This document shows positions 10,828-19,873 of a stretch of 64,000 bases of DNA, one piece after another. The stretch comes from Gloeomargaritales cyanobacterium VI4D9 (GTDB lineage Bacteria; Cyanobacteriota; Cyanobacteriia; Gloeomargaritales; Gloeomargaritaceae). The notes below the pieces were generated by a model. It saw only the letters and a list, made by a program, of their open reading frames with translations, searched no databases and was not told where the DNA came from. Location: positions 2,331,157 to 2,395,156 of the forward strand of contig OV696605.1 in assembly GCA_927797885.1 (NCBI GenBank). Direction: 5' to 3'. A program made the position numbers and the translations under genes. How positions within the stretch are numbered: the first letter of the stretch is position 1; each line of letters opens with the position of its first letter.

Positions 10828-11337
10828 ATGAGCGAACTGATTGCCATCGCCTACGACGATATGTTCAAAGCTGAAGAAGTGCGTTTGACCCTGGCGAAAT
10901 TGCAAAAGGAACATTTGATTGAACTGGGGGATGCCGCCGTGGTGATCAAGGATACGGAAGGCAAGGTGCAACTCAAACAGGCGGTGAATTTGACGGCTAT
11001 GGGCGCAGTGAGCGGCGGTTTTTGGGGTTTGCTCATTGGTACGTTGTTCTTCATGCCCTTGGCGGGGTTGGCGATTGGGGCGACCACGGGAGCGATTAGC
11101 GGTGCCTTGACCGATATTGGGGTGGATGATGATTTTATGCGGGAGTTGGCGGAAACCATGCGCCCCGGCACGTCAGCCCTGTTTATCCTGGTGCGGAAAT
11201 TCACGCCGGACAAGGTGTTGGAGGAAATTGCCCCCTACGGCGGTAAGGTGTTACGCACCTCCCTGACCAAGGATAAAGAGGCGGAACTTCAGGAAGTCCT
11301 GACCAATCGGGGCGTGAAACCCGCCGCCCAAGAATAG
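10828..11337 (+). CDS. DUF1269 family membrane protein
   Basis: A 169-residue protein of the DUF1269 family. The N-terminal part (MSELIAIAYDDMFKAEEVR, LQKEHLIELGDAAVV) is a ferredoxin-like soluble domain. A glycine-rich hairpin in the middle (GAVSGGFWGLLIGTLFFMP and LAGLAIGATTGAISGAL) looks like two membrane-inserting helices, followed by DIGVDDDFMRELAETMRPG and TSALFILVRK, the family hallmark. Function is unknown; homologues are often linked with stress or envelope roles. A GGAGG site precedes the ATG. The neighbour downstream is convergent, only 4 bp away. Confidence 0.88.
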   Translation: MSELIAIAYDDMFKAEEVRLTLAKLQKEHLIELGDAAVVIKDTEGKVQLKQAVNLTAMGAVSGGFWGLLIGTLFFMPLAGLAIGATTGAISGALTDIGVDDDFMRELAETMRPGTSALFILVRKFTPDKVLEEIAPYGGKVLRTSLTKDKEAELQEVLTNRGVKPAAQE

Positions 11338-11341
11338 TTAA

Positions 11342-13048
11342 TTAAATTTCGCCGCACTGGTGAATGCTGTAGGGGAGAACTCGGCGCAGTTCCGGCAAGG
11401 TGGTTAACCCTTGGCTAATTTTGCGAATGCCATCCTTGCGAAAGGAATCAAAATCAATCTCCATGAGATACCGGCGCAATTCCCCAATGGTGCCCCCATA
11501 GACCAATTGGCGAATCCGGTCGTCCGCATTCAGCACTTCCACCACCGCCAACCGCCCCAGATAACCAGTGCCCAAGCATTGGTCACAGCCCTTGCCAATC
11601 TGCCAATTCTGCGCCCAGGGATGTTCGGGGGTGAGTCCCAACCAGGTCAATTCCTGCGAAGTCGGGGTGTAGGGAGCCGCACAGTGGGGGCAAATTTTGC
11701 GTACCAACCGTTGCCCCACCACCCCCAGCAGGGCATCGCTGATCAAGCCGGGGTCGGGTCCCAAATCCCGCAGGCGGGGAATCGCCGTCGCCGCATCAAT
11801 GGTGTGCATGGTCGTCAGCACCAAATGTCCGGTCAAAGCCGCTCGCACCACGGTTTCCGCCGTTTCCCCATCCCGGATTTCCCCCACCATGATGATGTCC
11901 GGGTCCTGGCGTAAAATCGAGCGCAGACCAGCCGCAAAGGTCATCCCCGCCCGCCCGTGCACCTGGGTCTGGGTAATATGGGGCAAAACGTACTCCACTG
12001 GGTCTTCCACCGTGGTCACATTCACTTCCGGGGTGGCAATCCGTTGCAAACTGGTGTACAAAGTACTTGTTTTGCCGGAACCGGTCGGACCGGTGAGGAT
12101 AATTAATCCCTGGGGTTGTTGGAGCCAACGGGTGTAGGTGGCCAGGGTGGAGCCGCTGAACCCCAAATCTTCCAAACAGGTGAAGGGGTTTTCCTGGGGC
12201 AGGAGCCGAATCACCACCTTTTCCCCGCCGACACAGGGCAGGGTACTCACCCGCAGGTCTAAATGTTGCGCCCCACCCCCATCCTTGAGATATTTTTTGC
12301 CAATCCGACCATCGTGGGGACGGCGGCTGTCGGCAATGTCCATCTCCGCCATCACCTTGGTGGCCACTACGGTGGGACGGCTCAAGTGGGGAGGCAGGGT
12401 GGTAATCGGGCGCATGATCCCGTCAATCCGAAACCGCACCCGCAGTCCCTCACGGCTGGGTTCCAGGTGAATGTCGCTGGCTCGGTGTTTGAGGGCAACC
12501 GCCAACATGGCATTAATGCGGTGGATAGAATTATCGGCTTTACCCAAATAGAGTTCCGCATCCTCGGTCACATCGGCTCGGTCCGGTTCCCCCGTCCAAG
12601 GGTTGACCAGCGGGGCAAGGGTAATCTGATGGGGGGTGGTGGCGTGCCGTTGCCGGTACCATTGCCGATAACTTTCCGGGCGAATGGGGATGGTTTCAAT
12701 GCCCGTGCGGGTGCGATTGCTGATAAATTCCACCTGCTCCGGGGTCAGGGGTTCACAGATGCCTAGGTAATAACAATTGCGCCACAGCAGGAGGGGCAAT
12801 ACCTTAGGTACTTGGGGGCTGGGGGGGACTTTTTGGAAAAAGCGGCGGCTGACATCCGGGTTGAGTAGCGGTAAGTTCACCGTCCCATCCGGTTGCACAA
12901 GTAAGGCTAGGGCGGCGGTGGGGGTCAAATCACCGCTTTTGAGTTTCTGCCAGACCAGGTTAGGCTCCGCCGGTAGCACCATCACGCCAGGGGGTGGGTT
13001 TGCTCCTAGTTTAGCGTTGCCTTTTGGGGTAGCCCTAGCCCGTATCAC
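11342..13048 (-). CDS. GspE/PilB-family secretion or pilus ATPase
   Basis: A 568-residue type II secretion/type IV pilus extension ATPase. After an N-terminal linker (about 1-170) come RASDIHLEPSREGLRVRFRI, Walker A TGPTGSGKTST, the Asp box TTVEDPVEY, Walker B IIMVGEIRDGETA and the His box LTTMHTIDAA, plus the zinc-binding CPHCAAPY...CDQCLGTGY cysteines typical of GspE/PilB rather than PilT. It is about 100 residues shorter than the main cyanobacterial PilB, so it is more like the second GspE/PilB2 paralogue. It would energise pilus or pseudopilus assembly at the inner membrane. The start used is GTG at 13048; an ATG at 12982 would drop 22 residues. It is divergent from the Ca2+/H+ antiporter. 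Confidence 0.88.
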   Translation of the reverse strand: MIRARATPKGNAKLGANPPPGVMVLPAEPNLVWQKLKSGDLTPTAALALLVQPDGTVNLPLLNPDVSRRFFQKVPPSPQVPKVLPLLLWRNCYYLGICEPLTPEQVEFISNRTRTGIETIPIRPESYRQWYRQRHATTPHQITLAPLVNPWTGEPDRADVTEDAELYLGKADNSIHRINAMLAVALKHRASDIHLEPSREGLRVRFRIDGIMRPITTLPPHLSRPTVVATKVMAEMDIADSRRPHDGRIGKKYLKDGGGAQHLDLRVSTLPCVGGEKVVIRLLPQENPFTCLEDLGFSGSTLATYTRWLQQPQGLIILTGPTGSGKTSTLYTSLQRIATPEVNVTTVEDPVEYVLPHITQTQVHGRAGMTFAAGLRSILRQDPDIIMVGEIRDGETAETVVRAALTGHLVLTTMHTIDAATAIPRLRDLGPDPGLISDALLGVVGQRLVRKICPHCAAPYTPTSQELTWLGLTPEHPWAQNWQIGKGCDQCLGTGYLGRLAVVEVLNADDRIRQLVYGGTIGELRRYLMEIDFDSFRKDGIRKISQGLTTLPELRRVLPYSIHQCGEI

Positions 13049-13095
13049 AACCTGCTATCATGAGAAAATTCTTTGAGCACAAGCCCCCTTTTCCC

Positions 13096-14169
13096 ATGAC
13101 ATTCAAGCAAGTGATTGCCTTTGGTTTACTGGTCTTTCTGCCCATTTCCTGGGTGGCGGAGTGGCTCCACTGGGATGAATTGGTCGTTTGCGTGACGGCG
13201 GGGTTGGCGATTGTGCCCTTGGCGATTTGGCTGAGTACGGCGACGGAGGAAATTGCCCTGGTCACGGGACCGGGGGTGGGGGGTCTGCTGAATGCGGTTT
13301 TTGGGAATGCCACCGAGTTAATTATCGCCATTGTGGCTCTGCGGGCGGGGTTGGTGGAGGTGGTCAAGGCGAGCATTACTGGCACAGTGGTGGCAAATTT
13401 ATTATTAGTGTTGGGATTGGCGATGTTTTTGGGGGGAATTAAGCATAAGGAACAAAATTTCCAAGCCATTGTCCCCCAGGTGAATGCACCGGCGATGACC
13501 TTAGCAGTAATTGCCATCTTTTTACCCACCTTATTAGGGAGTACCACTGAAGGAGCCACCATTGCCCCCCGTGCCATTCAAAACCTATCGGAAATTGTTG
13601 CTTTAGTGCTCATTACTGTCTATGCTTTGACCCTATTTTTCTCCCTCAAAACCCATAGTTATCTCTACGATGTGGGGGTAGCGGAGTTGGGCGAAGAACA
13701 CGAAAAACCCAATCTCTGGCTTTGGTTAGGGGTTTTAGGGGTGGTGACGGTTGGCATTGCGGTGGAGTCGGAAATTTTTGTGGGGGTGATTGAATCCGCT
13801 ACCGATAAAATTGGTCTCACGCCCCTATTTACCGGGGTGATTGTTCTGCCCTTGTTGGGTGGGGCGGCGGAGTATGTCACGGCGGTGAATGTGGCGTTGA
13901 AAAACAATATGGATTTGTCCGTATCGGTGGCGATGGGTTCGAGTTCCTTGGTGGCTTTATTCGTGGCACCCGTATTGGTGATTGCCGGGGAATTTTTGGG
14001 GCAACCGATGGATTTGAATTTCAATTTATTCGAGGTCGTGGCGGTGGCGGTGGCGGTAACGGTGGCAAATCTCATTAGTTTGGACGGGCGTTCCAATTGG
14101 TTAGAAGGAAGTTTGCTCTTAGCCAGCTATGTGGTGATCGCCTCGGCGTTTTACTACCATCCTGCTTAA
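13096..14169 (+). CDS. cax: Ca2+/H+ antiporter (Cax family)
   Basis: A 357-residue protein with about eleven membrane helices and the two Cax signature repeats: GNATELIIAIVALRAG in the first half and GGAAEYVTAVNVALKNN in the second, whose acidic residues carry Ca2+ and H+. Between the halves is an acidic stretch (VAELGEEHEKPN). It exports calcium in exchange for protons. I prefer the ATG at 13096 (MTFKQVIAFGLLVFLPIS), which matches family N-termini; the ATG at 13060 lies immediately after a TATCAT box that may be its -10. It is monocistronic and divergent from the GspE-like gene. Confidence 0.9.
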   Translation: MTFKQVIAFGLLVFLPISWVAEWLHWDELVVCVTAGLAIVPLAIWLSTATEEIALVTGPGVGGLLNAVFGNATELIIAIVALRAGLVEVVKASITGTVVANLLLVLGLAMFLGGIKHKEQNFQAIVPQVNAPAMTLAVIAIFLPTLLGSTTEGATIAPRAIQNLSEIVALVLITVYALTLFFSLKTHSYLYDVGVAELGEEHEKPNLWLWLGVLGVVTVGIAVESEIFVGVIESATDKIGLTPLFTGVIVLPLLGGAAEYVTAVNVALKNNMDLSVSVAMGSSSLVALFVAPVLVIAGEFLGQPMDLNFNLFEVVAVAVAVTVANLISLDGRSNWLEGSLLLASYVVIASAFYYHPA

Positions 14170-14250
14170 AGGTTCAACAGTAGTTGCCTTGTTCCCATAT
14201 CTCTGGGTAACATAGATTAAATATCCAGAACTTGTTTACATTTAATCCCC

Positions 14251-14697
14251 ATGACCAACACTCCTGTCACTAATCTTTACGAGCAGGATTTTTATCTGTG
14301 GTTAGAAGAGACTGCGGAACTATTGAAAACAGGAAAATTTGAGAAGCTAGATATAGAAAATCTAATTGAAGAAATCGAATCCATGGGCAGGAGTGAAAAG
14401 CAAGCCTTGCGAAGCAATTTAGAAGTGATTTTAATGCACTTACTAAAGTATAAATATCAACCGGAAAAGCGTTCAAACAGTTGGCGTTACACCCTGCTCG
14501 AACATCGGCGTAGGTTACAGGACATATTTCAATTTAGCCCCAGCCTCAGACGCTATTTTTTAGAAACCTTTCCCTACTGCTATCAAGGGGCAAGAAAACT
14601 GGCTAGCGTGGAAACAGAGATGGCAATTACCACTTTTCCCCTAGCATCCCCATTCACCCCTGAGCAAGTTTTGGATGAGGATTTTTTACCAGAGTAA
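14251..14697 (+). CDS. DUF29 family protein (tandem copy 1)
   Basis: A 148-residue DUF29 protein: YEQDFYLWLEETAELLKTG, FEKLDIENLIEEIESMGRSEK, LMHLLKYKYQPEKRSNSWR, ending FTPEQVLDEDFLPE. DUF29 is very common in cyanobacteria and of unknown function. It is followed 6 bp later by a close paralogue that is about 80 percent alike by eye, a recent tandem duplication. A third member lies at 21232 on the far side of the recombinase element. Confidence 0.9.
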   Translation: MTNTPVTNLYEQDFYLWLEETAELLKTGKFEKLDIENLIEEIESMGRSEKQALRSNLEVILMHLLKYKYQPEKRSNSWRYTLLEHRRRLQDIFQFSPSLRRYFLETFPYCYQGARKLASVETEMAITTFPLASPFTPEQVLDEDFLPE

Positions 14698-14703
14698 CCG
14701 CCG

Positions 14704-15150
14704 ATGACCAACACTCCCAAACCTACCCTCTATGATCAGGATTTTTATCTGTGGTTGGAAGAGACTGCGGCGCTATTGAAAGCAGGAACATTTGAGAAGC
14801 TAGATGTGGAAAATCTTGTGGAAGAAATTGAATGTATGGGTAGGAGTGAAAAAAAGAGTGTTGAAAGTAATTTAGAAGTGATTTTAGTACATTTATTAAA
14901 ATATAAGTATCAACCCAAAAAACGTTCAAATAGTTGGCGGGTGACTCTTTTGGAGCATCGCCGGAGACTGAAAAGAGACTTTAGAATCAGTCCCAGTTTG
15001 AAACGATATTTTTTAGAAATCTTTGCCGAGTGTTACCAAGGGGCAAGAAAACTGGCTAGCGTGGCAAAAGCGATGGCAATTACCACTTTTCCCCTAGCAT
15101 CTCCATTCACTCCTGAGCAAGTCTTGGATGAGGATTTTTTGCCAGAGTAA
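14704..15150 (+). CDS. DUF29 family protein (tandem copy 2)
   Basis: The second copy of the tandem pair, also 148 residues: YDQDFYLWLEETAALLKAG, NLVEEIECMGRSEKKSV, VHLLKYKYQPKKRSNSWR, LASPFTPEQVLDEDFLPE. The last 35 codons are almost identical in DNA to copy 1. The bases after its stop (AAATTTCTACGGGATAAATA) resemble those after the remnant at 21804, so the 3' end of another DUF29 gene was once linked there. A family 2 miniature element begins 24 bp downstream. Confidence 0.9.
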   Translation: MTNTPKPTLYDQDFYLWLEETAALLKAGTFEKLDVENLVEEIECMGRSEKKSVESNLEVILVHLLKYKYQPKKRSNSWRVTLLEHRRRLKRDFRISPSLKRYFLEIFAECYQGARKLASVAKAMAITTFPLASPFTPEQVLDEDFLPE

Positions 15151-15174
15151 ATTTCTACGGGATAAATACACCGA

Positions 15175-15296
15175 TATAGCAGTCCTAAATGAGAATGGAA
15201 CAGGGGTTGCCGGGGCATTGCCCCCGTCCTTGGTTCTGGAGAATTCTTGTATGCCTACGGCACGCAAGCTAATGTAAATCAAGTAGGATTGCTATA
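15175..15296 (+). repeat. Family 2 miniature inverted-repeat element, full copy
   Basis: A 122-bp element that begins TATAGCAGTCCTAAATGAGA and ends AAGTAGGATTGCTATA, forming a terminal inverted repeat of about 15 bp. The core has a GC-rich GGGGCATTGCCCCCGTCC hairpin and the module TATGCCTACGGCACGCAAGC. It is nearly identical to 44527-44648. No coding capacity. Confidence 0.88.
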
Positions 15297-15313
15297 TGTG
15301 TTAGCATAAAACT

Positions 15314-15694
15314 ATGCTAATTCTGGAGTCCAAACTAAGAGGGAAAGGAAGCCAGTTCGCCTTAGGGGACGAGGCGATTAGAACCGTACAGTTTGTGCGG
15401 AATAAATTCCTGCGGTTTTGGGTGGATGGATATGGCAAATCGCAATACGACTTGAACAAATACTGTGCAGTTTTGGCAAAACGGTTCTTGAAGTTTCAAG
15501 CACAGAAGAAAGGTGTGACCGTGGTGGATGTTATGGCTACGCCACGCAAGCTATCAGAAGCCTATACTAGCCGGACTTGTACCAAGTGCGGGCATATCCA
15601 TTCTGGTTTAGGCGGTCATCGGGTGTTCCGATGCCCAGTATGTAAACATCGTCTGCCACGGGATGGGAACGGTTATGTATACTCCATATCGTAA
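15314..15694 (+). pseudogene. tnpB: IS605-family TnpB, internally deleted
   Basis: The 126-residue frame joins an N-terminal-side piece (KLRGKGSQFALGDEAIRTVQ, VRNKFLRFWVDGYGKSQYDLN) to the C-terminal zinc ribbon TSRTCTKCGHIH...VFRCPVCKHRLPRD. The middle of TnpB, including most of the RuvC-like nuclease, is missing; normal TnpB has about 350-400 residues. At the joint lies the 21-bp dispersed module ATGGCTACGCCACGCAAGCT (15533-15553). No TnpA and no clear omega-RNA region were recognised. It is a dead relic. Confidence 0.85.
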
Positions 15695-15722
15695 AAGTCT
15701 TGTATAGCCTAAAGAATAGTCT

Positions 15723-16643
15723 CTATCTTCCACGACGTAGCCCCTTTTGATGCTCTCTAGCCTCCCTCCAGGGCATGACTTGATAGCCCTCAGAACGGCT
15801 CTTATCCACGACCTTGACCAAAGGCTCCGTTCCCATCGTGCTTAGGTAGCGGCGGGGGATGTCAAGGCAGAATCCCTGAGCAATGGCCTCAGCGTACCAG
15901 CGGTCAAACTCATCCATCTCAGGTACGGGTGCCTCCAAGGGTACATTCGGTTCCGCCCCATCTCGAATCATCTGTAGGAGGCAACCCGCAGGGTTCTCCA
16001 CCACATGTTGCGAGCGGTACTGTTCAAAGGCTGCAATCGCCAGCATGACCTTTTCGGGCTTGTGTTGTTTAATCTCACACTGGAGGCGCACACCTAGCTT
16101 TACACCCAAAGTTTCCAGCTTCTGTACAATGTCTGGATCAATGTCTGAGGCGGTGCTGGGGGCTACCGCTTGGAGTGCCACAACCTTGGAGGTGGGGCGA
16201 GGTTCAGTGAACTGCCGCAACAACTCCCGCAAGCGTTCTATCTCATCGCGTAACTCGAAGACCTCAGCGACATGCCCTCGGTACTGTTCGTTCTGGCGTT
16301 TTAGCTCTTGAATCTCAGCCTCTAGCTCCTTGATGCGCTTACGGGCAACCTCATGCAGGGTCTTGAGGCTGTAAGACCCAGGCTCAGGCTCTGGTGGTAA
16401 AGGCGCAAGCTGCCGGGATTGTTCCTCGCGGAGGGACTGAATGTAGTCCTTGACCTCCGGCCATTTGTAGAGATAGCTGATAGAGACTTGCGCCACACGA
16501 GCAACCGCTGTAAAGGTGATAGGTTTACCCTGTTGTTGGAGCGCCCGTACCGCCGCAAACACCTGCTGCTGCTTCTGCTCTTTGCGGTGCTGTTGTGCCT
16601 GGCGGAGCGTTTCCGTCTGCTTCTCACGATTGGCTCTAACCAT
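15723..16643 (-). CDS. TnpC/DUF6262-like accessory protein of the recombinase element
   Basis: A 306-residue protein. Residues 1-75 are basic and hold a helix-turn-helix-like segment (FTAVARVAQVSISYLYKWPE), followed by a long coiled coil (about 90-150: ARKRIKELEAEIQELKRQ, ELRDEIERLRELLRQF). The opening MVRANREKQTETLRQAQQHR is typical of proteins that accompany two or three tyrosine recombinases (TnpC of Tn554, DUF6262). The second half is unrecognised. It overlaps the upstream recombinase by 8 bp. It probably helps orient or regulate recombination; this role is inferred from Tn554. Confidence 0.7.
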   Translation of the reverse strand: MVRANREKQTETLRQAQQHRKEQKQQQVFAAVRALQQQGKPITFTAVARVAQVSISYLYKWPEVKDYIQSLREEQSRQLAPLPPEPEPGSYSLKTLHEVARKRIKELEAEIQELKRQNEQYRGHVAEVFELRDEIERLRELLRQFTEPRPTSKVVALQAVAPSTASDIDPDIVQKLETLGVKLGVRLQCEIKQHKPEKVMLAIAAFEQYRSQHVVENPAGCLLQMIRDGAEPNVPLEAPVPEMDEFDRWYAEAIAQGFCLDIPRRYLSTMGTEPLVKVVDKSRSEGYQVMPWREAREHQKGLRRGR

Positions 16644-18447
16644 TGGCCACCTCCCTGAGTTGTGGTAGCCACTGCTTCATCGCTTCCACAGTCGCTTTAG
16701 CCTCCTCGTAGGCCAGCTCCGCGCCTGCCATCTGTGCTTGTTCCATACGCTGTACTTCGTTTTGGTACTGCCGCTCGTAAAGGGACAGCTTGCCAGTGCT
16801 GGGTCGGAAACTACTACAGCCGTAGCACTTGGGGTAAAGGTTGTGAGGGCAGGGGGTCTTGGGGTCAAGGGCGCAATGGCCGTAGACCGTAAGACGCGGG
16901 TTTATCTCAATGTCTAACTCGTGGGCTTTAGGGTTTTTCAGCAGGCTCTCGGGCAGGGATTGCCAGGGCAGGAACTTGTTGTCGGGGTTAAGAAGTAGCT
17001 CTTGGAAGGGGAGGTCAGCCGTTGCAACCTGCTCACGAGTGGGTGGGGCGTAGTGCTGAAAGGTTGTTGTGCTGGAAACGTGGTCGGCGTAGAGCTGAGC
17101 TGCTTCTATCCCGTGCTTGACCCGTATCTCTTGGAGGCGACTAGGGCGGGTGATTCGACCCGTGAAGTGGGGCTGTTGTCCGTTGCTGTCGCGGATGTCC
17201 TCTGCTTCAATGAGGTAGCGAATCGCTCGTACCATTGGGTTATCATCAGCGTCCGGCTTAGGTGGTTCTGGGAGAGGTTTAATGCTTATGAATTTGGGGT
17301 AAGAGTCCTTTCTGAAAGACCTGAAGTGGCAGAACAAGTAATTGTAGTTTGTGCCTAGAGTCTCCTGTATCCAGGTTTGTTGGGCTTCGATTGTGCGCCG
17401 GATTTCCCGTGTAGCAGGTAACCGATGCCAACGCTTGGTTTTCTGCTGAAAGAAACGGATGTACCACTTACCGTTTTCCTCAACGAGGCAGTCGAATTGC
17501 ATCTGGCAGACATCACCAGGCCGAGCAGCCGTATACTCCTGTATTAAGTAATGCCTTGCTAGTGGCTCAGGTAGTTTGTGCAGGTGTGTCTTGATAGCAG
17601 AACGAGTGGGTTCATCCAACCATACGGGGTCATCATGGCGGATTTTAGGTAAGTCTCTTCGTTTGACTAAGGTTTCAGCCTCAAGTCCAGCCCAACTCAA
17701 AAACTCCTTCAGTAAATAGAGTTTTGTGTATACTGTCTGCCCCTTCATGCCTTTCCAAACATCAATCAGGCTCAGAATATCACTACGCTTGATGTCTTGC
17801 AGTGATGAACATTTTCTTTGCTTAAGCACTTCGCCCAACTGTCCCAGCACAGCACGGATGGCACGGATTTGGGATGTTGAAGAATACACTTGAGCTTTGA
17901 GTAGGTAGTGTAAATACTGTTTTGCCTGCAAGCAGAACCAATCAGGTTCAATGCCATCGAAGGTAAGGAGTCGGTTGTAGGGTCTGTCGTAGAAGTGCCG
18001 TAAGTCCCAGGTACTAGCGTCAAAGTCAAAAGGAAGCAGTTCTTGCGACTTCTGCCTACCCTGCCAGCTTGTTTGAGCGTTACATGAAGGCTTAAAAATT
18101 GTATTGCAATAGCGACATCTGCCGTACCCTAAATCGTTACATTTGTAAATCCATCCCCTTTGACCTCTTGGACCAATGCCAGTACAAAGAGGGTTAGGGC
18201 ATTCCAAGTCTGCTTGATAGTTGTAGATGTAAGTAGGATTTTCACATGAAAGGAAAGTGTGCTGACTGCAGGAGTCGCATCCAAGACGGACACCATTACT
18301 ATGAACTGAGAAATAAGCCTTAGTAAGTCTTCCTTGATTGCACTGTGGGCAGGTAAACTCGCCTTTGTAGTCTTGAAGCCAATTCACTTCAAGAATCCCG
18401 TTGAGTGTTTGATGCCTTGAAATTGGTAGGTGTTTACGCTGACTCAT
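16636..18447 (-). CDS. Tyrosine recombinase with zinc fingers (third of trio)
   Basis: A 603-residue protein. The N-terminal 140 residues contain at least four Cys pairs (CPQCNQGRL, GCDSCSQ, CPNPLCTG, CRYCNTIF) that look like zinc ribbons. The integrase catalytic part follows: the first Arg in YTAARPGDVCQMQFDC, the Arg of ITRPSRLQEIRVKHG in place of the usual HxxR, and DHVSSTTTFQHYAPP supplying the second His and the Tyr nucleophile. A second Cys cluster (CALDPKTPCPHN, KCYGCSSF) ends the protein. It corresponds to the large recombinase of Tn554-like elements. The non-standard HxxR box may mean reduced or partner-dependent activity. It overlaps both neighbours. Confidence 0.78.
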   Translation of the reverse strand: MSQRKHLPISRHQTLNGILEVNWLQDYKGEFTCPQCNQGRLTKAYFSVHSNGVRLGCDSCSQHTFLSCENPTYIYNYQADLECPNPLCTGIGPRGQRGWIYKCNDLGYGRCRYCNTIFKPSCNAQTSWQGRQKSQELLPFDFDASTWDLRHFYDRPYNRLLTFDGIEPDWFCLQAKQYLHYLLKAQVYSSTSQIRAIRAVLGQLGEVLKQRKCSSLQDIKRSDILSLIDVWKGMKGQTVYTKLYLLKEFLSWAGLEAETLVKRRDLPKIRHDDPVWLDEPTRSAIKTHLHKLPEPLARHYLIQEYTAARPGDVCQMQFDCLVEENGKWYIRFFQQKTKRWHRLPATREIRRTIEAQQTWIQETLGTNYNYLFCHFRSFRKDSYPKFISIKPLPEPPKPDADDNPMVRAIRYLIEAEDIRDSNGQQPHFTGRITRPSRLQEIRVKHGIEAAQLYADHVSSTTTFQHYAPPTREQVATADLPFQELLLNPDNKFLPWQSLPESLLKNPKAHELDIEINPRLTVYGHCALDPKTPCPHNLYPKCYGCSSFRPSTGKLSLYERQYQNEVQRMEQAQMAGAELAYEEAKATVEAMKQWLPQLREVANG

Positions 18448-19873
18448 GCTGATTTTCCTCCCGCATTTTTTGTAGCTCAGCCAATCCCCGCAGACGATTG
18501 TTCACATGAATCTCGGTTACGCGCCGCTCTTGTTGAGCTATTTGGGCACGTTCAAGGTCAAGCTCCATTTGTTGCTTATCTGCCTCTAGTTGTGGAATGT
18601 CTGCTTCTGTAACTCGGTGATGGGTGCAACTTAGGCAGGCGTAGCGGTACTGGCAATCGCCCAACATACTGGGGCGATGGCACTCACCAAGGGGAGTCGT
18701 AACCTTCATCAGGTCAGCTAACTTTTCGTAGCGTTGCTTGCGGGGCTGCCCGTACATATCCACGTAGCCCTTGGTTTCTGCCTGTTTCTCTAGCCGCTCC
18801 AACGACCGCTTACGGTAGTGAGGCAACATGTCGAGAGAGCCATGCCCTAAAACCGCAGCAATGTACTCGTCTTTAACTTCGCAGTACGCCATCACACTAG
18901 CCTTGGTACGACGAAACATGTGGCTGGTGAGAGGAAAAGGCTTGCCCTGCTTGTCCTTGAGATTGGCAACTTCCCTGAACGCTTTGAGCCATAAGTGAAT
19001 TACCGTAAACGACAAGGGGCTAGGCTCATAAACAGGCTCAACTTGAAAACGCCCTCCCACGACTGCCCCGTCCCTAAGTGCTGTGGATGCTTTACAGAAA
19101 AGTCTGTTGAACTTAGAGTCCTTGCCAAACTGTTCGTCCAAAAAACGTTGTTGCTCTTGCACTAACTCGGCAACCAGAGGATGCACCTGGAAATAACGCC
19201 AGTGTTTACGTTTGGCTACCCAGCGTAGTAAAAACCAGTGCTCTCCTTCCTGCTTGAGGCAATGGCGTGGCATGAGTAGCATTTCGTTGATGCGGCACCC
19301 TAAAGCAGTTTGTAACCGAAACAAGCGTTCCAAGGGCGCAGGAAAAAGGTCAAGTTGCTCGTAGATTTGGTGCAACACCTCTTCAGGAATAGTCTCAACC
19401 TTGGGTGTCGGCTTCCTCATTCGCATAGGAGTGAATGGCAGCGTCAACCAGCCCTCCTCTGTCCAAAGGCGTGTTGCAAATACCAAGGTGCTGTGCCGAT
19501 GCCCCTTGTTAGCCTCTGAGATGAACGTTTTCAGGAGACTGTCTGTGATGCCTATGGGTTGGCTGTAACCATGAGCTAGCAAAAACTCATTGAGGTGGGC
19601 TAAGCAGAGGGTATCGGTAATGATTCGGCTGGCTGAACACTTCTCTCGCACCCGCGCCTTCGCCGTAAGTTTGGCTAAATAATTCAGCCAAGGAAGCGTA
19701 ATGCGCGTGAAATGGACGTTCTTTGCGCCGTGAACACAACACTGTTCCTCGTCAAATCCCAAGGCTGTGAGCGGCCAAACATCTTGTTGCATCAGCGGGT
19801 CATTGCACCACTGACTACCTAGCTCTGATTGCTTAACTCGCTCATGCAGGTCAGCTAAGGGTAAAGCACTCAC
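18434..19873 (-). CDS. Tyrosine recombinase (second of trio)
   Basis: A 479-residue integrase-type recombinase. Catalytic residues are visible as the Arg of LQTALGCRINEMLLMPRHC, HMFRRTKASVMAY (H-x-x-R), AAVLGHGSLDMLPHYRKRS (second His and the Tyr). An SAM-like N-terminal domain covers about residues 60-170. After the catalytic domain there is a Cys/His cluster (CQYRYACLSCTHHR) and a coiled coil (QLEADKQQMELDLERAQ). It overlaps the first recombinase by 4 bp and the third by 14 bp. It resembles TnpB-type proteins of Tn554-like elements and should act with its two partners in insertion and excision. Confidence 0.85.
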   Translation of the reverse strand: MSALPLADLHERVKQSELGSQWCNDPLMQQDVWPLTALGFDEEQCCVHGAKNVHFTRITLPWLNYLAKLTAKARVREKCSASRIITDTLCLAHLNEFLLAHGYSQPIGITDSLLKTFISEANKGHRHSTLVFATRLWTEEGWLTLPFTPMRMRKPTPKVETIPEEVLHQIYEQLDLFPAPLERLFRLQTALGCRINEMLLMPRHCLKQEGEHWFLLRWVAKRKHWRYFQVHPLVAELVQEQQRFLDEQFGKDSKFNRLFCKASTALRDGAVVGGRFQVEPVYEPSPLSFTVIHLWLKAFREVANLKDKQGKPFPLTSHMFRRTKASVMAYCEVKDEYIAAVLGHGSLDMLPHYRKRSLERLEKQAETKGYVDMYGQPRKQRYEKLADLMKVTTPLGECHRPSMLGDCQYRYACLSCTHHRVTEADIPQLEADKQQMELDLERAQIAQQERRVTEIHVNNRLRGLAELQKMREENQHESA

